Below the pieces are notes generated by a model. It was not told where the DNA came from and did not search any database. It saw only the letters and a program-made list of their open reading frames with translations. Positions 27,964 to 36,607 of a DNA stretch of 64,000 bases are shown here, one piece after another. The stretch is from JBBRZM01 sp963813635 (lineage in GTDB: Bacteria > Actinomycetota > Acidimicrobiia > IMCC26256 > JBBRZM01). Position 1 is the first letter of the stretch. Each line of letters starts with the position of its first letter. The position numbers and the translations under genes are program-made. The stretch covers positions 310,001 to 374,000 of the forward strand of contig CAWEZO010000007.1 of the NCBI GenBank assembly GCA_963813635.1, written 5' to 3'.

Positions 27964-29817
27964 TCACGGCGTCGATGACGGCGTGGTCGGCGCAGCAGGT
28001 GGCGTGCCCGGCGCGGCCGGCGCAGGCGTGGGGGGCGGGGCCGGTGGCGCGGGCGCGGCGACACCACAGAACACTTTCTTCGGCCGCATCTGGTAGGTCC
28101 ACGAGAAGCGCTCGCGCGTATCGGGTTGTCCCGGCTTCGAGATGTTGCGGAAGTTCTCCACGATGATGCCGTCGTAGCCCGGTTCTTCGGGTACCGGCTT
28201 CGTCGCTCCCGGCATGAGGAAGACCGTGTTGACGCACTCCATTGTTGCCGGCGTGCGTTCGATGATGTGCGGTCCCTCGGCCTTGACCGTGCGACCGTCA
28301 GTGTCGCCGTAGTACGACACGGTGATCGATGTCGCGGTGTAGCTGGTGCGGATGAGCATGCCGGACGTGGTGTCGTTCTTGAACTCGTTGTCGATCGAGC
28401 CGTAGTTGAGCGTCGCCTCCCGACCCATGGGATAGCGCGAGATGTAGATGGAGTGGGGGGTATGGGTGACGTCCTTGTAACCACCGAAGAACGTCGCGTT
28501 GAACAGCGTCGTCGAGAACTGGCTGACACCGCCACCGAAGTCCTCGAAGAAACCCTCGTCGGCCGCGAAGACGGGAGCGCGGACGTACCCACTCCGCGAC
28601 GAGCGCTGCCCGAGCTTCGCATTGAGCGAGAACGTGTGCCCCGGCTCGACGACGGTGTTGTTCACGACGTCGGCCGCGTGATGGATGTTCTTCACCCGAG
28701 CCTGCCCCGCCGGGTGGTACGTCGTGAACGTCGACACAAGCCCGGTGATGTGGAGTCGCCGTGCCCACGCCGTATCGTGCGCCGGTTTCGCGGTGACGAG
28801 GTGGCCGACCACCGATCGCCGGCCGGCGAAGATCGACGCGGCCACTTGCTCGAGGTCGACTTGCCGGCCGGTCACCGACGGAACGACGGTGACCTTGGCA
28901 CCGTCGACCGCGAAGCCGGCGTCGACCGGTGGCTGCTCCAAACGACCGAGCGCGGCACCCAGCACGAAGCGCAACTTGGCCGGTTCGACGCCCAGCACCA
29001 CCTCGCCGTTGCGTCGTGTGGTGGTCATCGCAGCCGCCAGTTGTTTGGGTGTGATCGTGATGTTGGTGCCCCGCACGCGCAGCACATGTCTCGTCTCGAG
29101 CGCCCGTCGGACCTTGACTGCGGCCCGCTCCACCGCGTCGCGGCCGACCGACGGGCTGGTGTGTCCGACAGGCAGCGTGACGACGCCGCGGGCGTCGCCG
29201 CGCAGCGCGGCAGCGATTCGACGCCGGGCATCGGCTCGAATGATGCCGACGCCGGCCTTCGGCTCGATCACCGTGACCCGCGCGCCATCGAGCTTCAAGC
29301 CGCCGTTGACGAGACCGTGCCCCACGCGTCGATCCCAGCGGTCGAGCAACGCCTCGACACGAACCTCATCCCACGACGCCGAGAGGTCGACGTGGTCGGC
29401 GCGGATGCGCCGCAGGAGGACGCCTTCGATCTGTGCGATCGGATTGCGCGACCGTCCCGCTTCCCGGGCGTCGCGTACCGTTTGGTGGGCGTCGGCCCGG
29501 TAGCCGATCGTTCGGGGGTCGAGGGTGAACTGCCTACCGCTTGCGCGGACACGCACTCTTCGCGTGTTTGCCGCGCGAGCAGCGGGCTCGATTGCTCGCA
29601 GCGCGGTTCGTTCGTGATCACCGGCGACGTGTACACCTGCTACGGCGACACCCGGCAAGATGCGGCCGCGGTATACGACGCGTTCGACGAGCGCGCCGAG
29701 CACGGCGACGAGCATCACGCCCGCGACGACAAACGCGGCCACGACGGGCCGCTCGGATACTGCAAGGTTGCCGAGCCGGGGGCGAGGCACGCGCCGCTCG
29801 ACGTTCACGGCGGGCAA
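27964..29817 (-). CDS. VanW-family protein with peptidoglycan-binding domains
   Basis: 617-residue envelope protein. A cytosolic tail precedes one membrane helix (about residues 24-46), so most of it faces outside. Residues about 70-330 hold repeated PG-binding-4-like domains (LDPRTIGYRAD; ITITPKQLAAAM; VVPSVTGRQVD). A VanW domain follows (about 400-530) with HTFSLNAKLG and FGGGVSQFSTTLFNATFFGG. The C-terminus is a Pro/Ala-rich tail. VanW proteins associate with cell-wall structures, but the biochemical role is unknown. A TTG start at 29817 is used; GTG 29808 is possible. It is divergent from the acyl-CoA dehydrogenase and shares a palindromic operator region. Confidence 0.85.
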   Translation of the reverse strand: MPAVNVERRVPRPRLGNLAVSERPVVAAFVVAGVMLVAVLGALVERVVYRGRILPGVAVAGVHVAGDHERTALRAIEPAARAANTRRVRVRASGRQFTLDPRTIGYRADAHQTVRDAREAGRSRNPIAQIEGVLLRRIRADHVDLSASWDEVRVEALLDRWDRRVGHGLVNGGLKLDGARVTVIEPKAGVGIIRADARRRIAAALRGDARGVVTLPVGHTSPSVGRDAVERAAVKVRRALETRHVLRVRGTNITITPKQLAAAMTTTRRNGEVVLGVEPAKLRFVLGAALGRLEQPPVDAGFAVDGAKVTVVPSVTGRQVDLEQVAASIFAGRRSVVGHLVTAKPAHDTAWARRLHITGLVSTFTTYHPAGQARVKNIHHAADVVNNTVVEPGHTFSLNAKLGQRSSRSGYVRAPVFAADEGFFEDFGGGVSQFSTTLFNATFFGGYKDVTHTPHSIYISRYPMGREATLNYGSIDNEFKNDTTSGMLIRTSYTATSITVSYYGDTDGRTVKAEGPHIIERTPATMECVNTVFLMPGATKPVPEEPGYDGIIVENFRNISKPGQPDTRERFSWTYQMRPKKVFCGVAAPAPPAPPPTPAPAAPGTPPAAPTTPSSTP

Positions 29818-29866
29818 GGCTAGCGAGCACGCTTCGTCGATCTGTACCCCGCGGCGCGCGCGATAG

Positions 29867-29880
29867 TGACCGATCGGTCA
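29867..29880. promoter_or_regulatory. 14-bp perfect palindrome, probable TetR-type operator
   Basis: TGACCGATCGGTCA is a perfect dyad in the 124-base gap between the divergent VanW gene and the acyl-CoA dehydrogenase, 61 bases before the dehydrogenase ATG. TetR regulators of acyl-CoA metabolism commonly bind such sites. No TetR gene is in the window, so the regulator is unknown. Confidence 0.65.
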
Positions 29881-29941
29881 GCGGACGATTACGATGAGTG
29901 CACACGAGCGTCTACGGCTCGCCCCACGTGTGGAGGTCGCA

Positions 29942-31236
29942 ATGAGCGTCGATGCCGCGGAGCTCACCGCCGAGCAGCTGCGCGCCCAAACGCTCGCGTG
30001 GCTCGAGGAGCAGTTACCCGCGGGGTGGCTCGGCGCAATCGACGCGGGCGACGAGGAGCAGGCATCGGCGCTGCGCAAGCAGGTCGACTATGCCGACTGG
30101 TGCGTCCGGCTCGGCGAGGCCGGCTACGCGACGCCGACCTGGCCGGCGGAGTACGGCGCCGGGACTGTCGCTGTCGCCCGGCGAGGCCAAGGCTCGTCAA
30201 CGAGGTGCTCAACCACTACAAGGTGCCGCGGCCGTTCAACATCATCGGGATCGGCATGGGCGGCCCGACGGTCATGGCCTGGGGGACCGAGGAGATGAAG
30301 CACCGGCTGCTGCGGCCGCTCGCGTGCAACCAGGAGATCTGGTGCCAGCTGTTCAGCGAGCCCGGCGCGGGCTCCGACGTCGCCGGGCTCTCGACCCGCG
30401 CCGGTGCGCGACGGCGACGAGTGGGTCGTCAACGGCCAGAAGGTCTGGACGACGGTGGCGCACCTCTCGAAGTGGGGGATGCTGCTCGTGCCGCACCAAC
30501 CCCGACGTGCCGAAGCACAACGGGCCTCTCGTACTTCGTCGTCGACATGCACGCAGCCCGGCGTCGAGGTGCGGCCGCTGGTGCAGATCACCGGCGACGC
30601 CGAGTTCAACGAGGTGTTCTTCAACGACGCCCGCGTCCGCCACGACTGGATGCTCGGTCCGCGAGGGCGACGGCTGGAAGGTCGCGATCACCACGCTGAT
30701 GAACGAGCGGGTGTCGCTGTCGGGTGCGGGCTCGATCGGTGGCGACGCCGTCGGCGGCAGCCCGATCGACCGTCTCGCTCGACCGCCACCAGCGGCAATC
30801 ACCGACCCGCTCGCACGCCAGCGGCTCGCCCAGGCCTACATCGAGAGCCGGCTGATCCGGCTCAACAACCAGCGCGCGGCGGACAAGCGCAAGAGCGGCG
30901 GCGAGGCCGGGCCGGAGGGCTCGATCACGAAGCTGCATGCAGGCCGAGTTCAACCAGCGGCTGCAGAAGCTCGCGCTCGACCTCGAGGGCGTGCGGCGGC
31001 ATCGCGTGGGAAGGCGCCGAGCTCTCGAAGACGAGGGCACGTCGGGCGGGCGCCGTCCGACCGTGACGACGTCGCCAGCGTCGCGCTCGGGCTTCCTGCG
31101 GGCGCAGGCCAACACGATCGAGGGCGGCACCTCCGACGTCATGCGCAACATCCTCGGCGAGCGCGTGCTCGGCCTGCCGAAGGAGCCGGACAACTCGCGC
31201 GAGCTGCCGTGGAGCGAGGTCCCCCGCTCGGCATGA
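29942..31236 (+). pseudogene. acyl-CoA dehydrogenase with about ten frame breaks
   Basis: Reconstructed, this is a long-form acyl-CoA dehydrogenase (FAD enzyme of beta-oxidation). Recognisable blocks occur in order: WPAEYG; GEAKLVNEVLNHYKVPRPFN; WCQLFSEPGAGSDVAGLSTR; WVVNGQKVWTTVAHLSKWG; NPDVPKHNG; YFVVDMH; ITGDAEFNEVFFND; GDGWKVAITTLMNERVSLSG; QAEFNQRLQKLALDLEG; ANTIEGGTSDVMRNILGER. They sit in successive frames, each step equal to one inserted base, for example near 30163, 30192, 30404, 30492, 30525, 30553, 30660 and 30943. Protein-level conservation is excellent. Either the consensus is poor here or the gene is freshly inactivated; I favour sequence error. Confidence 0.8.
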
Positions 31237-31272
31237 CGTCCGAACGGCCCCGCAATCGATGAACCGCAATCG

Positions 31273-32347
31273 ATGAACCGCAAGCTGCGCTTGTTCCTTC
31301 GCCGGCGCGGGGCGACCGACGACGAGATCGAGCGGGCCGCGCCGGGAAGGCCACCTCACCTTGCTCACGCTCGATCGCGACCTGCGGTCCGGCCGTCAGC
31401 GCTACGACGCCGAAGAGGTCAGCGGCCCGTGCCGGGATGGAGCGTGAGCTCTCGATTCGCCTGTGGCGCGCGCTCGGGTTTCCCGACGTGCCGTCCGGAA
31501 TACGTCTCTTCACCGACGATGACGTGGAGACGCTCGTGATGTTGCGCCAGCAGCTCGAGAGCTCGACGGACACGCCGGAAGAGTCCGTCGATTGCGCTCG
31601 TGCAGCAGGTGCGGCTCATCAGCTCGGCGCAAGCTCGTGATCGCGGAGCTGTTCAGTCAACGGCTGGTCGAGCAGGTTCGCGACGCGAAGGAACGTGGTC
31701 TGGCCGACGACGAGATCGCCGAGTTCGCGCGTCGACACGTTCGACTGGGACCGGCTGGCGCCGCTCATCGACTACGTGCTGCGTGTGCAGCTCCGGGCGG
31801 CGTTGTGGCGCAAGCTCGCCCTCGACGAGACCGCCGCCGGCGGCGTGCCGAGCTCGCGGTCGGCTTCGTCGACCTCGTCGGGTACACCGCGCTGAGCCAG
31901 GAGCTCGAGCCCGACGAGCTTGCCGCAATGGTCGCGCGGTTCGATGAGCTCGCGTACGACACCGTCGCCCAGCTCGGCGGGCGGGTCGTGAAGACGATCG
32001 GCGACGAGGTGATGTTCGTCGCGGCTGACGTTGCTGCCGCAGTTCAGATCGCGGTGCGGCTCATCGAGCGGTCGGCGCTCGATGACGTGCTGCCCGAAGC
32101 GCGCGCCGGCGTCGGTTACGGCACGATGCTCGCGCAGGAGGGCGACTACTACGGGCCGGTCGTCAATCTGGCCAGTCGCATCGTCGCGCTCGCGCGGCCC
32201 GGCTCCGTGGTGGCTTCGGATTCGGTTCACGATGCGCTCGAGTACGACGCCGGCATCGAGTGGCGACGCCTGCGCTCCCATCGGATACGCGACATCGGAC
32301 GCGTCGAGCTGTGGTCGCTCACGGCAGTCGTCTCCGACGTTCCCTGA
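31273..32347 (+). pseudogene. class III nucleotide cyclase, multiply frame-broken
   Basis: Reconstructed product of about 355 residues. An N-terminal helical regulatory domain (LRLFLRRRGATDDEIERA; MERELSIRLWRALGFP; DDDVETLVMLRQQLE; KLVIAELFSQRLVEQVRD; WDRLAPLIDYVLRVQLR) is followed by an intact cyclase domain from about 31845. Metal Asp residues are in VGFVDLVGYTALS and KTIGDEVMFVA, with GPVVNLASRI later. Frame steps occur near 31342, 31410, 31580, 31625, 31735 and 31840. The order resembles the cyclase at 2.7 kb and mycobacterial enzymes with autoregulatory N-termini. The start region contains a 14-bp tandem duplication. Confidence 0.78.
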
Positions 32348-32401
32348 GGTTCGAGCGCGTCGTCGGGTGCCGCCGCCGGCTGGCGACGCTAGGTTCGGCG
32401 C

Positions 32402-33508
32402 ATGCCGATCCCGCAGCAACGCGATCCGGAGACGACTCGCAAGCAGCTGACCGAGTGGATGGCCGCCAAGCTCCCGGCTCCAGACGGGCTCGAGCTGTCG
32501 GAGCTCAGCGGACCGACGTCGACCGGCTTCTCCAACGACACGCTCCTCTTCGACGCCACCTGGACCGAAGGCGATGTCGCGCATGCCGATGGCTTCGTGG
32601 CGCGGGTTCGACCAAGTGGCTACCAGATCTTTCCCGAGGTCGACGTCGCGCTGCAGTACCAAGTGATGAAGATCCTCGGCGAGCAGACCGACGTGCCCGT
32701 GCCCCGAATGTGGTGGCTCGAGGAAGACGAGAGCGTGCTCGGCGCGCCGTTCTACGTCATGAGCAAGGTTGACGGCCGGATCCCGACCGACAACCCGCCG
32801 TACACGATGGAGGGCTGGGTGCACGACGCCGCGCCCGAGCAGCAGGAGCGGCTCTGGTGGACGGGCATCGACACGATGGCGCGCGTGCACCAGCTCGACT
32901 GGCGCGCGCTCGGCTTCGATTTCCTCGACCGGCCCGAGCTCGGCCGGCCGGGCCTCGACCAGCAGCTGGCGTACTACGACGAGTATTTCGCGTGGGCAGC
33001 GCGCGGCAAGCCGCAGCCGATCGCCAAGGCCGCGCTTGACTGGGTCAAGGCCAACCGGCCGACCGACGAGGAGCCGTTGGGCCTCTGTTGGGGTGACTCC
33101 CGGATCAGCAATCAGATCTTTCGCGATTTTGAGTGCGTCGCGGTGCTCGACTGGGAGATGGTGACGCTCGGAAATCCCGAACAGGATCTCGCGTGGTGGA
33201 TCTTCCTCGACCGCCATTTCAGTGAGGCGCTCAGCGTCGCTCGACTCCCGGGCTTTCCGAGCTACGACGCGACCGTCGCGCGCTACGAGCACCTGACCGG
33301 CCGGCCCGTGCGCCACCTCGACTACTACCAGGTCTTCGCCGGCCTCCGGTTCGCGGTGATCATGATGCGCGTCGCCCAGATGTGCGTCGACTACGACTTC
33401 CTGCCGGTCGAGTCCGACATGGAGACCAACAACCTCGTCACCCATCTCCTCGCGAAGATGCTCGGTCTCCCCGCACCCGGCCCGCCGATGACCGGACTCG
33501 CCGGCTAG
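32402..33508 (+). CDS. phosphotransferase of the APH/ACAD10-like family
   Basis: 368-residue protein kinase-like phosphotransferase, family Pfam APH. The catalytic loop appears as LCWGDSRISNQIF (near residue 235), with Trp in place of the usual His before Gly-Asp, and the metal site is VLDWEMVTLGNP. An N-terminal lobe carries GFSNDTLLFDATW. Such proteins sit beside acyl-CoA dehydrogenases in actinobacteria and may phosphorylate hydroxyacyl-CoA for degradation, as reported for human ACAD10/11. That fits the dehydrogenase at 29.9 kb. The start is ATG 32402. Confidence 0.85.
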   Translation: MPIPQQRDPETTRKQLTEWMAAKLPAPDGLELSELSGPTSTGFSNDTLLFDATWTEGDVAHADGFVARVRPSGYQIFPEVDVALQYQVMKILGEQTDVPVPRMWWLEEDESVLGAPFYVMSKVDGRIPTDNPPYTMEGWVHDAAPEQQERLWWTGIDTMARVHQLDWRALGFDFLDRPELGRPGLDQQLAYYDEYFAWAARGKPQPIAKAALDWVKANRPTDEEPLGLCWGDSRISNQIFRDFECVAVLDWEMVTLGNPEQDLAWWIFLDRHFSEALSVARLPGFPSYDATVARYEHLTGRPVRHLDYYQVFAGLRFAVIMMRVAQMCVDYDFLPVESDMETNNLVTHLLAKMLGLPAPGPPMTGLAG

Positions 33509-33554
33509 ATGAGCCGTTCCGCTCGCCGGAAGACCGCGGGTAGCTTCGTGGGCC

Positions 33555-34505
33555 ATGGCCGCGCACCCCGCTCCGCCCGATCCGCCGGTCGACGTGGCCG
33601 GCAACCGGCTGTGCATGCTGCAAGTGCACGCGCATCCCGACGACGAGGCGTCGAAGGGGAGCGGCACCGTCGCCAAGTATGCGGCCGAAGGCATCCGGAG
33701 CGTCTTGGTGTGCTGCACCGGCGGTGAGGCCGGCGACATCCTGAATCCCGCGGCGGACACGCCCGAGGTGCGCGAGAACCTGCTCGTGGTTCGCATGGCG
33801 GAGCTGCAGGCGAGCGTCGACGTGCTGGGCTACGACGCGCTGCACCTGCTCGGCTACCACGACTCGGGCATGGCCGGCACCGAGGTCAACGCGCAGCCCG
33901 ACAACTTCGCCAACGCGCCACTCGACGAGGCGGTCGAGCGGCTGGTGCGCGTGATCCGGCACGAGCGTCCGCAGGTGATCGTGACGTACGCCGACGACCG
34001 TGAGTTCTACCCGCACCCCGATCACATCCGGGTGCACGAGATCTCGGCACCTGCGTTCGACGCGGCGGGTGACCCTGATCAGTTTCCGGATGCCGGGGCA
34101 CCGTGGCAGCCGGCGAAGCTCTACTACACCGGCTGGTCACGCCGTCGCGTGCTCTCGCTCCACGAGGCCTTCGAGCGCCGAGGGTTGGAGAGCCCGTTCG
34201 CGCAGTGGTTCGAGCGGGGGTTCCCCGACCACGACGACCGCTTCACGGCGTTCGTCGACGTGGGCGACTTTCTGCACAAGCGGCGCGGCGCGCTGCTCGC
34301 GCATCGCACCCAGGTCGATCCCGAAGGCTTCTGGATGCGCCTTCCCGACGACGTGATCCGCGAGGTGTTCCCTTGGGAGGAATACCAACTCGTGCGCGGC
34401 CAGGTCGACACCGCTGCGCCGGCCGGCGGCCCCGAAGACGACTTGTTTGCGGGTCTCCGTTCGGCGGTTCCGTCCGCGGCTGACACGCGGCGCCCGCGCT
34501 CATAG
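33555..34505 (+). CDS. mca: mycothiol S-conjugate amidase (PIG-L family)
   Basis: 316-residue zinc-dependent amidase that cleaves mycothiol conjugates into a mercapturic acid and GlcN-inositol during detoxification. The zinc motif is HAHPDDEASKG (about residues 25-35) with a partner His in YPHPDHIRVHE (about 155). Mca-specific features follow: CTGGEAGDILNP, and the region SLHEAFERRGLESPFAQW. This is closer to Mca than to MshB. Its presence implies mycothiol is the cell's low-molecular-weight thiol. It lies 46 bases after the phosphotransferase and 34 before the SCP2 gene. Confidence 0.85.
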   Translation: MAAHPAPPDPPVDVAGNRLCMLQVHAHPDDEASKGSGTVAKYAAEGIRSVLVCCTGGEAGDILNPAADTPEVRENLLVVRMAELQASVDVLGYDALHLLGYHDSGMAGTEVNAQPDNFANAPLDEAVERLVRVIRHERPQVIVTYADDREFYPHPDHIRVHEISAPAFDAAGDPDQFPDAGAPWQPAKLYYTGWSRRRVLSLHEAFERRGLESPFAQWFERGFPDHDDRFTAFVDVGDFLHKRRGALLAHRTQVDPEGFWMRLPDDVIREVFPWEEYQLVRGQVDTAAPAGGPEDDLFAGLRSAVPSAADTRRPRS

Positions 34506-34539
34506 AATCCGCTTCCATCGTCCGCACAGAGGAGACCGC

Positions 34540-34926
34540 ATGCCGAAGTACCTGTCGCAGGAGTGGATCGACGAATCCCGAGCACTCGCCACCGACCAGC
34601 CCGAACGGCCAGGTGCGTCGGCCCGTATGCAGTACGTGGTCACCGGCGGGCCCGAGGGTGAGATCAGGTACTACTGGCTGTTGGAGAACGGCAAGCTGCT
34701 CGAGTCGCAGCTGGGCGAGATCGCGGACTCCGATTTCACGATGACCCTCAACTACGAGGACTCGGTGAAGATCCAGCAGGGCGATCTCGATCCCAACGCC
34801 GCGTTCATGCAGGGGCGCATGAAGGTGACCGGCAACATGGCCAAGCTCATGCAGCTCATGCCGCTCACCAGCAGTCCCGAGTACAAGGCGCTGCAGGAGA
34901 AGATCCGCACGATCACGGAGTACTAG
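34540..34926 (+). CDS. SCP2 sterol-transfer family protein
   Basis: 128-residue soluble lipid-binding protein. The SCP2 fold is visible as VVTGGPEGEIRYYWLLENGK, DFTMTLNYEDSVKIQQGDLD and AFMQGRMKVTGNMAKLMQL. ATG 34540 is preceded by AGAGGAGA at good spacing. SCP2 proteins carry acyl chains or sterols, consistent with the surrounding lipid genes. Its stop overlaps the convergent acetyltransferase gene by four bases. Confidence 0.9.
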   Translation: MPKYLSQEWIDESRALATDQPERPGASARMQYVVTGGPEGEIRYYWLLENGKLLESQLGEIADSDFTMTLNYEDSVKIQQGDLDPNAAFMQGRMKVTGNMAKLMQLMPLTSSPEYKALQEKIRTITEY

Positions 34927-35726
34927 AGCGCCAGCTTGCCGTTCTGGAACACCCGACTCACGCGCGCGCCGGCCTTGGCGTAGAAGCTCGCCGGACCCAC
35001 CCACGAGACCTCGGTCTCCCGGGTGCCGTACATGCCGGCGATGTCTTCGCACAGCGCGCTGAGCAGTGCGTTGCCGACGCCGCCGCCCCGGCGCTCGGGG
35101 TCGCTCGCCATCGGGCCGATGTGGCCATGCCGGTTGACGGAGTGGGCGGCGAACCCGACCGTGCCGTGCTCCGCGTCGCGGGCCGAGAAGCACACGCCTT
35201 TGCCGATCCCGCGCGTGACCTCCTCCACCCACTCGGGGAACTCGCTCTCCGCAAGCTCGATCGCTCCCCGGCCGGACTCCCGTTCGATCGTGACGCCGGC
35301 GGGCACCGGCGCACGGAAGCTCGTGGGGATCGTCATGTTGAACGCGGCGCCGTACGGCTCGAAGCCGCACGCCTCGGTCAGGCACAACGCGCCGGTGAGG
35401 CCGAAGTCGACGCCTGGCCACACGTAGCGCGGCACCGCCGTGCCGAGCTGCAGCTCGCGTGCCCCCTGGACGCGCGCCCAGGTGCACGCCTCGTCGACGA
35501 GCCGGCGCCCGTGGCCCCGGCGCTGATGGTCGGGCGCGACCGCGAGGAGCAGGATCCAGGCGACGGCCCACCCGTCCCACCGGCGCACAGTGACAGCCAC
35601 CGCGGCGCGGTCGTCGCCGAGCACTTCGCTGCCGGGCCCGTAACAGCATGTCTCGACGTCGTCGACGGTCAGGTCCTCGTCGGGCAGCGCCGCGGAGACG
35701 AGCGCGTGAAGCTCGGCCGGGGTCAT
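34923..35726 (-). CDS. double-domain GNAT acetyltransferase
   Basis: 267 residues with two GNAT-like halves. The first has the acetyl-CoA loop HQRRGHGRRLVDEA near residue 75, the second ERRGGGVGNALLSALCED near residue 205. The second half ends with ASFYAKAGARVSRVF, typical of GNAT C-termini. The substrate is unknown. The ATG overlaps the stop of the upstream ChbG-like gene by four bases, so the two are co-transcribed and may act on the same, possibly amino-sugar, compound. Confidence 0.8.
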   Translation of the reverse strand: MTPAELHALVSAALPDEDLTVDDVETCCYGPGSEVLGDDRAAVAVTVRRWDGWAVAWILLLAVAPDHQRRGHGRRLVDEACTWARVQGARELQLGTAVPRYVWPGVDFGLTGALCLTEACGFEPYGAAFNMTIPTSFRAPVPAGVTIERESGRGAIELAESEFPEWVEEVTRGIGKGVCFSARDAEHGTVGFAAHSVNRHGHIGPMASDPERRGGGVGNALLSALCEDIAGMYGTRETEVSWVGPASFYAKAGARVSRVFQNGKLAL

Positions 35727-36556
35727 CCGTCCGCGCGCTGCAGGTCGCGCAGCTCGCGATAGCCGATCTGCACCGCGCCGGCGCGCCCGATGAGATCGGG
35801 AAGGGACGGATCGTCGCAGAGGTACGCGTGATCTTCGACGCGGCCCGCCCAGTCGCCGCACGCCGCGCGCAGCTCGTCGGTGTCGAGCGCGGGGTGGAGA
35901 TACAGCTCGGTCACACCCGGCCGTAAGTCGAAGAGCACGCGCTCGATCTTGCGGCGGGCCCCGACCGGGCAGATCACCAAGTGATCGGGGAACACGATCC
36001 CTTCCTCGGCCGCGAGCCGGCGGAACGGGAAGCCGACCACGCGCTCCGCGCTCGCACCGGCCATCCGCAGCGGCAACGAGAAGTCGACGGCCAGCTCGAG
36101 GTAGACGTCGAAGAAGTCGGCCCGAAGCTGGAGCGTGCCCAGGTGACTGTCGAGGTGGCTGACGTCGAAGCCCCAGATGATCGCCCGCTCGAGCTGTGCC
36201 CGGCACTCCCTGCGCACCTCCTCGATGTCGGCGTGGTCCCACGCGTCCTCGATCGTGCGAGGAAAGCCGCCGTCGCCGTCGAGCAGGCTGGGACCGTGCG
36301 TGATCGGCCCCCAACGGAATGTCTCCCACTCGGCATTGAGGGTGAGGTGCACGCCAACGTCTTCACCGCGGTACTGCGCGGCGGCGTCGCGGGCCCACGG
36401 ACACGGCACCATGAGCGAGGCGCTCGTAGCGCGGCCGTTGCGCAACGCTTCGTAGACCGCGACGTTGGCGGAGCGCGTCAGTCCGAGGTCGTCGCAGTTG
36501 ACGATGAGCAGCTTGGCGTCGGAGGCGTAGCCGAGGCGCTCGGCAAGTGTCGGCAC
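35723..36556 (-). CDS. ChbG/YdjC-family carbohydrate deacetylase
   Basis: 277-residue metal-dependent deacetylase. Landmarks are the Asp pair NCDDLGLTRSAN (residues 19-30), VGVHLTLNAEW (about 68) and HLDSHLGTLQL (about 133), which supply the metal ligands of the YdjC fold. Members remove N-acetyl groups from chitooligosaccharides or related sugars. The length is normal. It overlaps the GNAT gene downstream. Confidence 0.88.
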   Translation of the reverse strand: MPTLAERLGYASDAKLLIVNCDDLGLTRSANVAVYEALRNGRATSASLMVPCPWARDAAAQYRGEDVGVHLTLNAEWETFRWGPITHGPSLLDGDGGFPRTIEDAWDHADIEEVRRECRAQLERAIIWGFDVSHLDSHLGTLQLRADFFDVYLELAVDFSLPLRMAGASAERVVGFPFRRLAAEEGIVFPDHLVICPVGARRKIERVLFDLRPGVTELYLHPALDTDELRAACGDWAGRVEDHAYLCDDPSLPDLIGRAGAVQIGYRELRDLQRADG

Positions 36557-36607
36557 AGGCGGAATCTACCAAGCACGGAACGCGGGCCGGCCGGGGGCTC
36601 TGACGGA

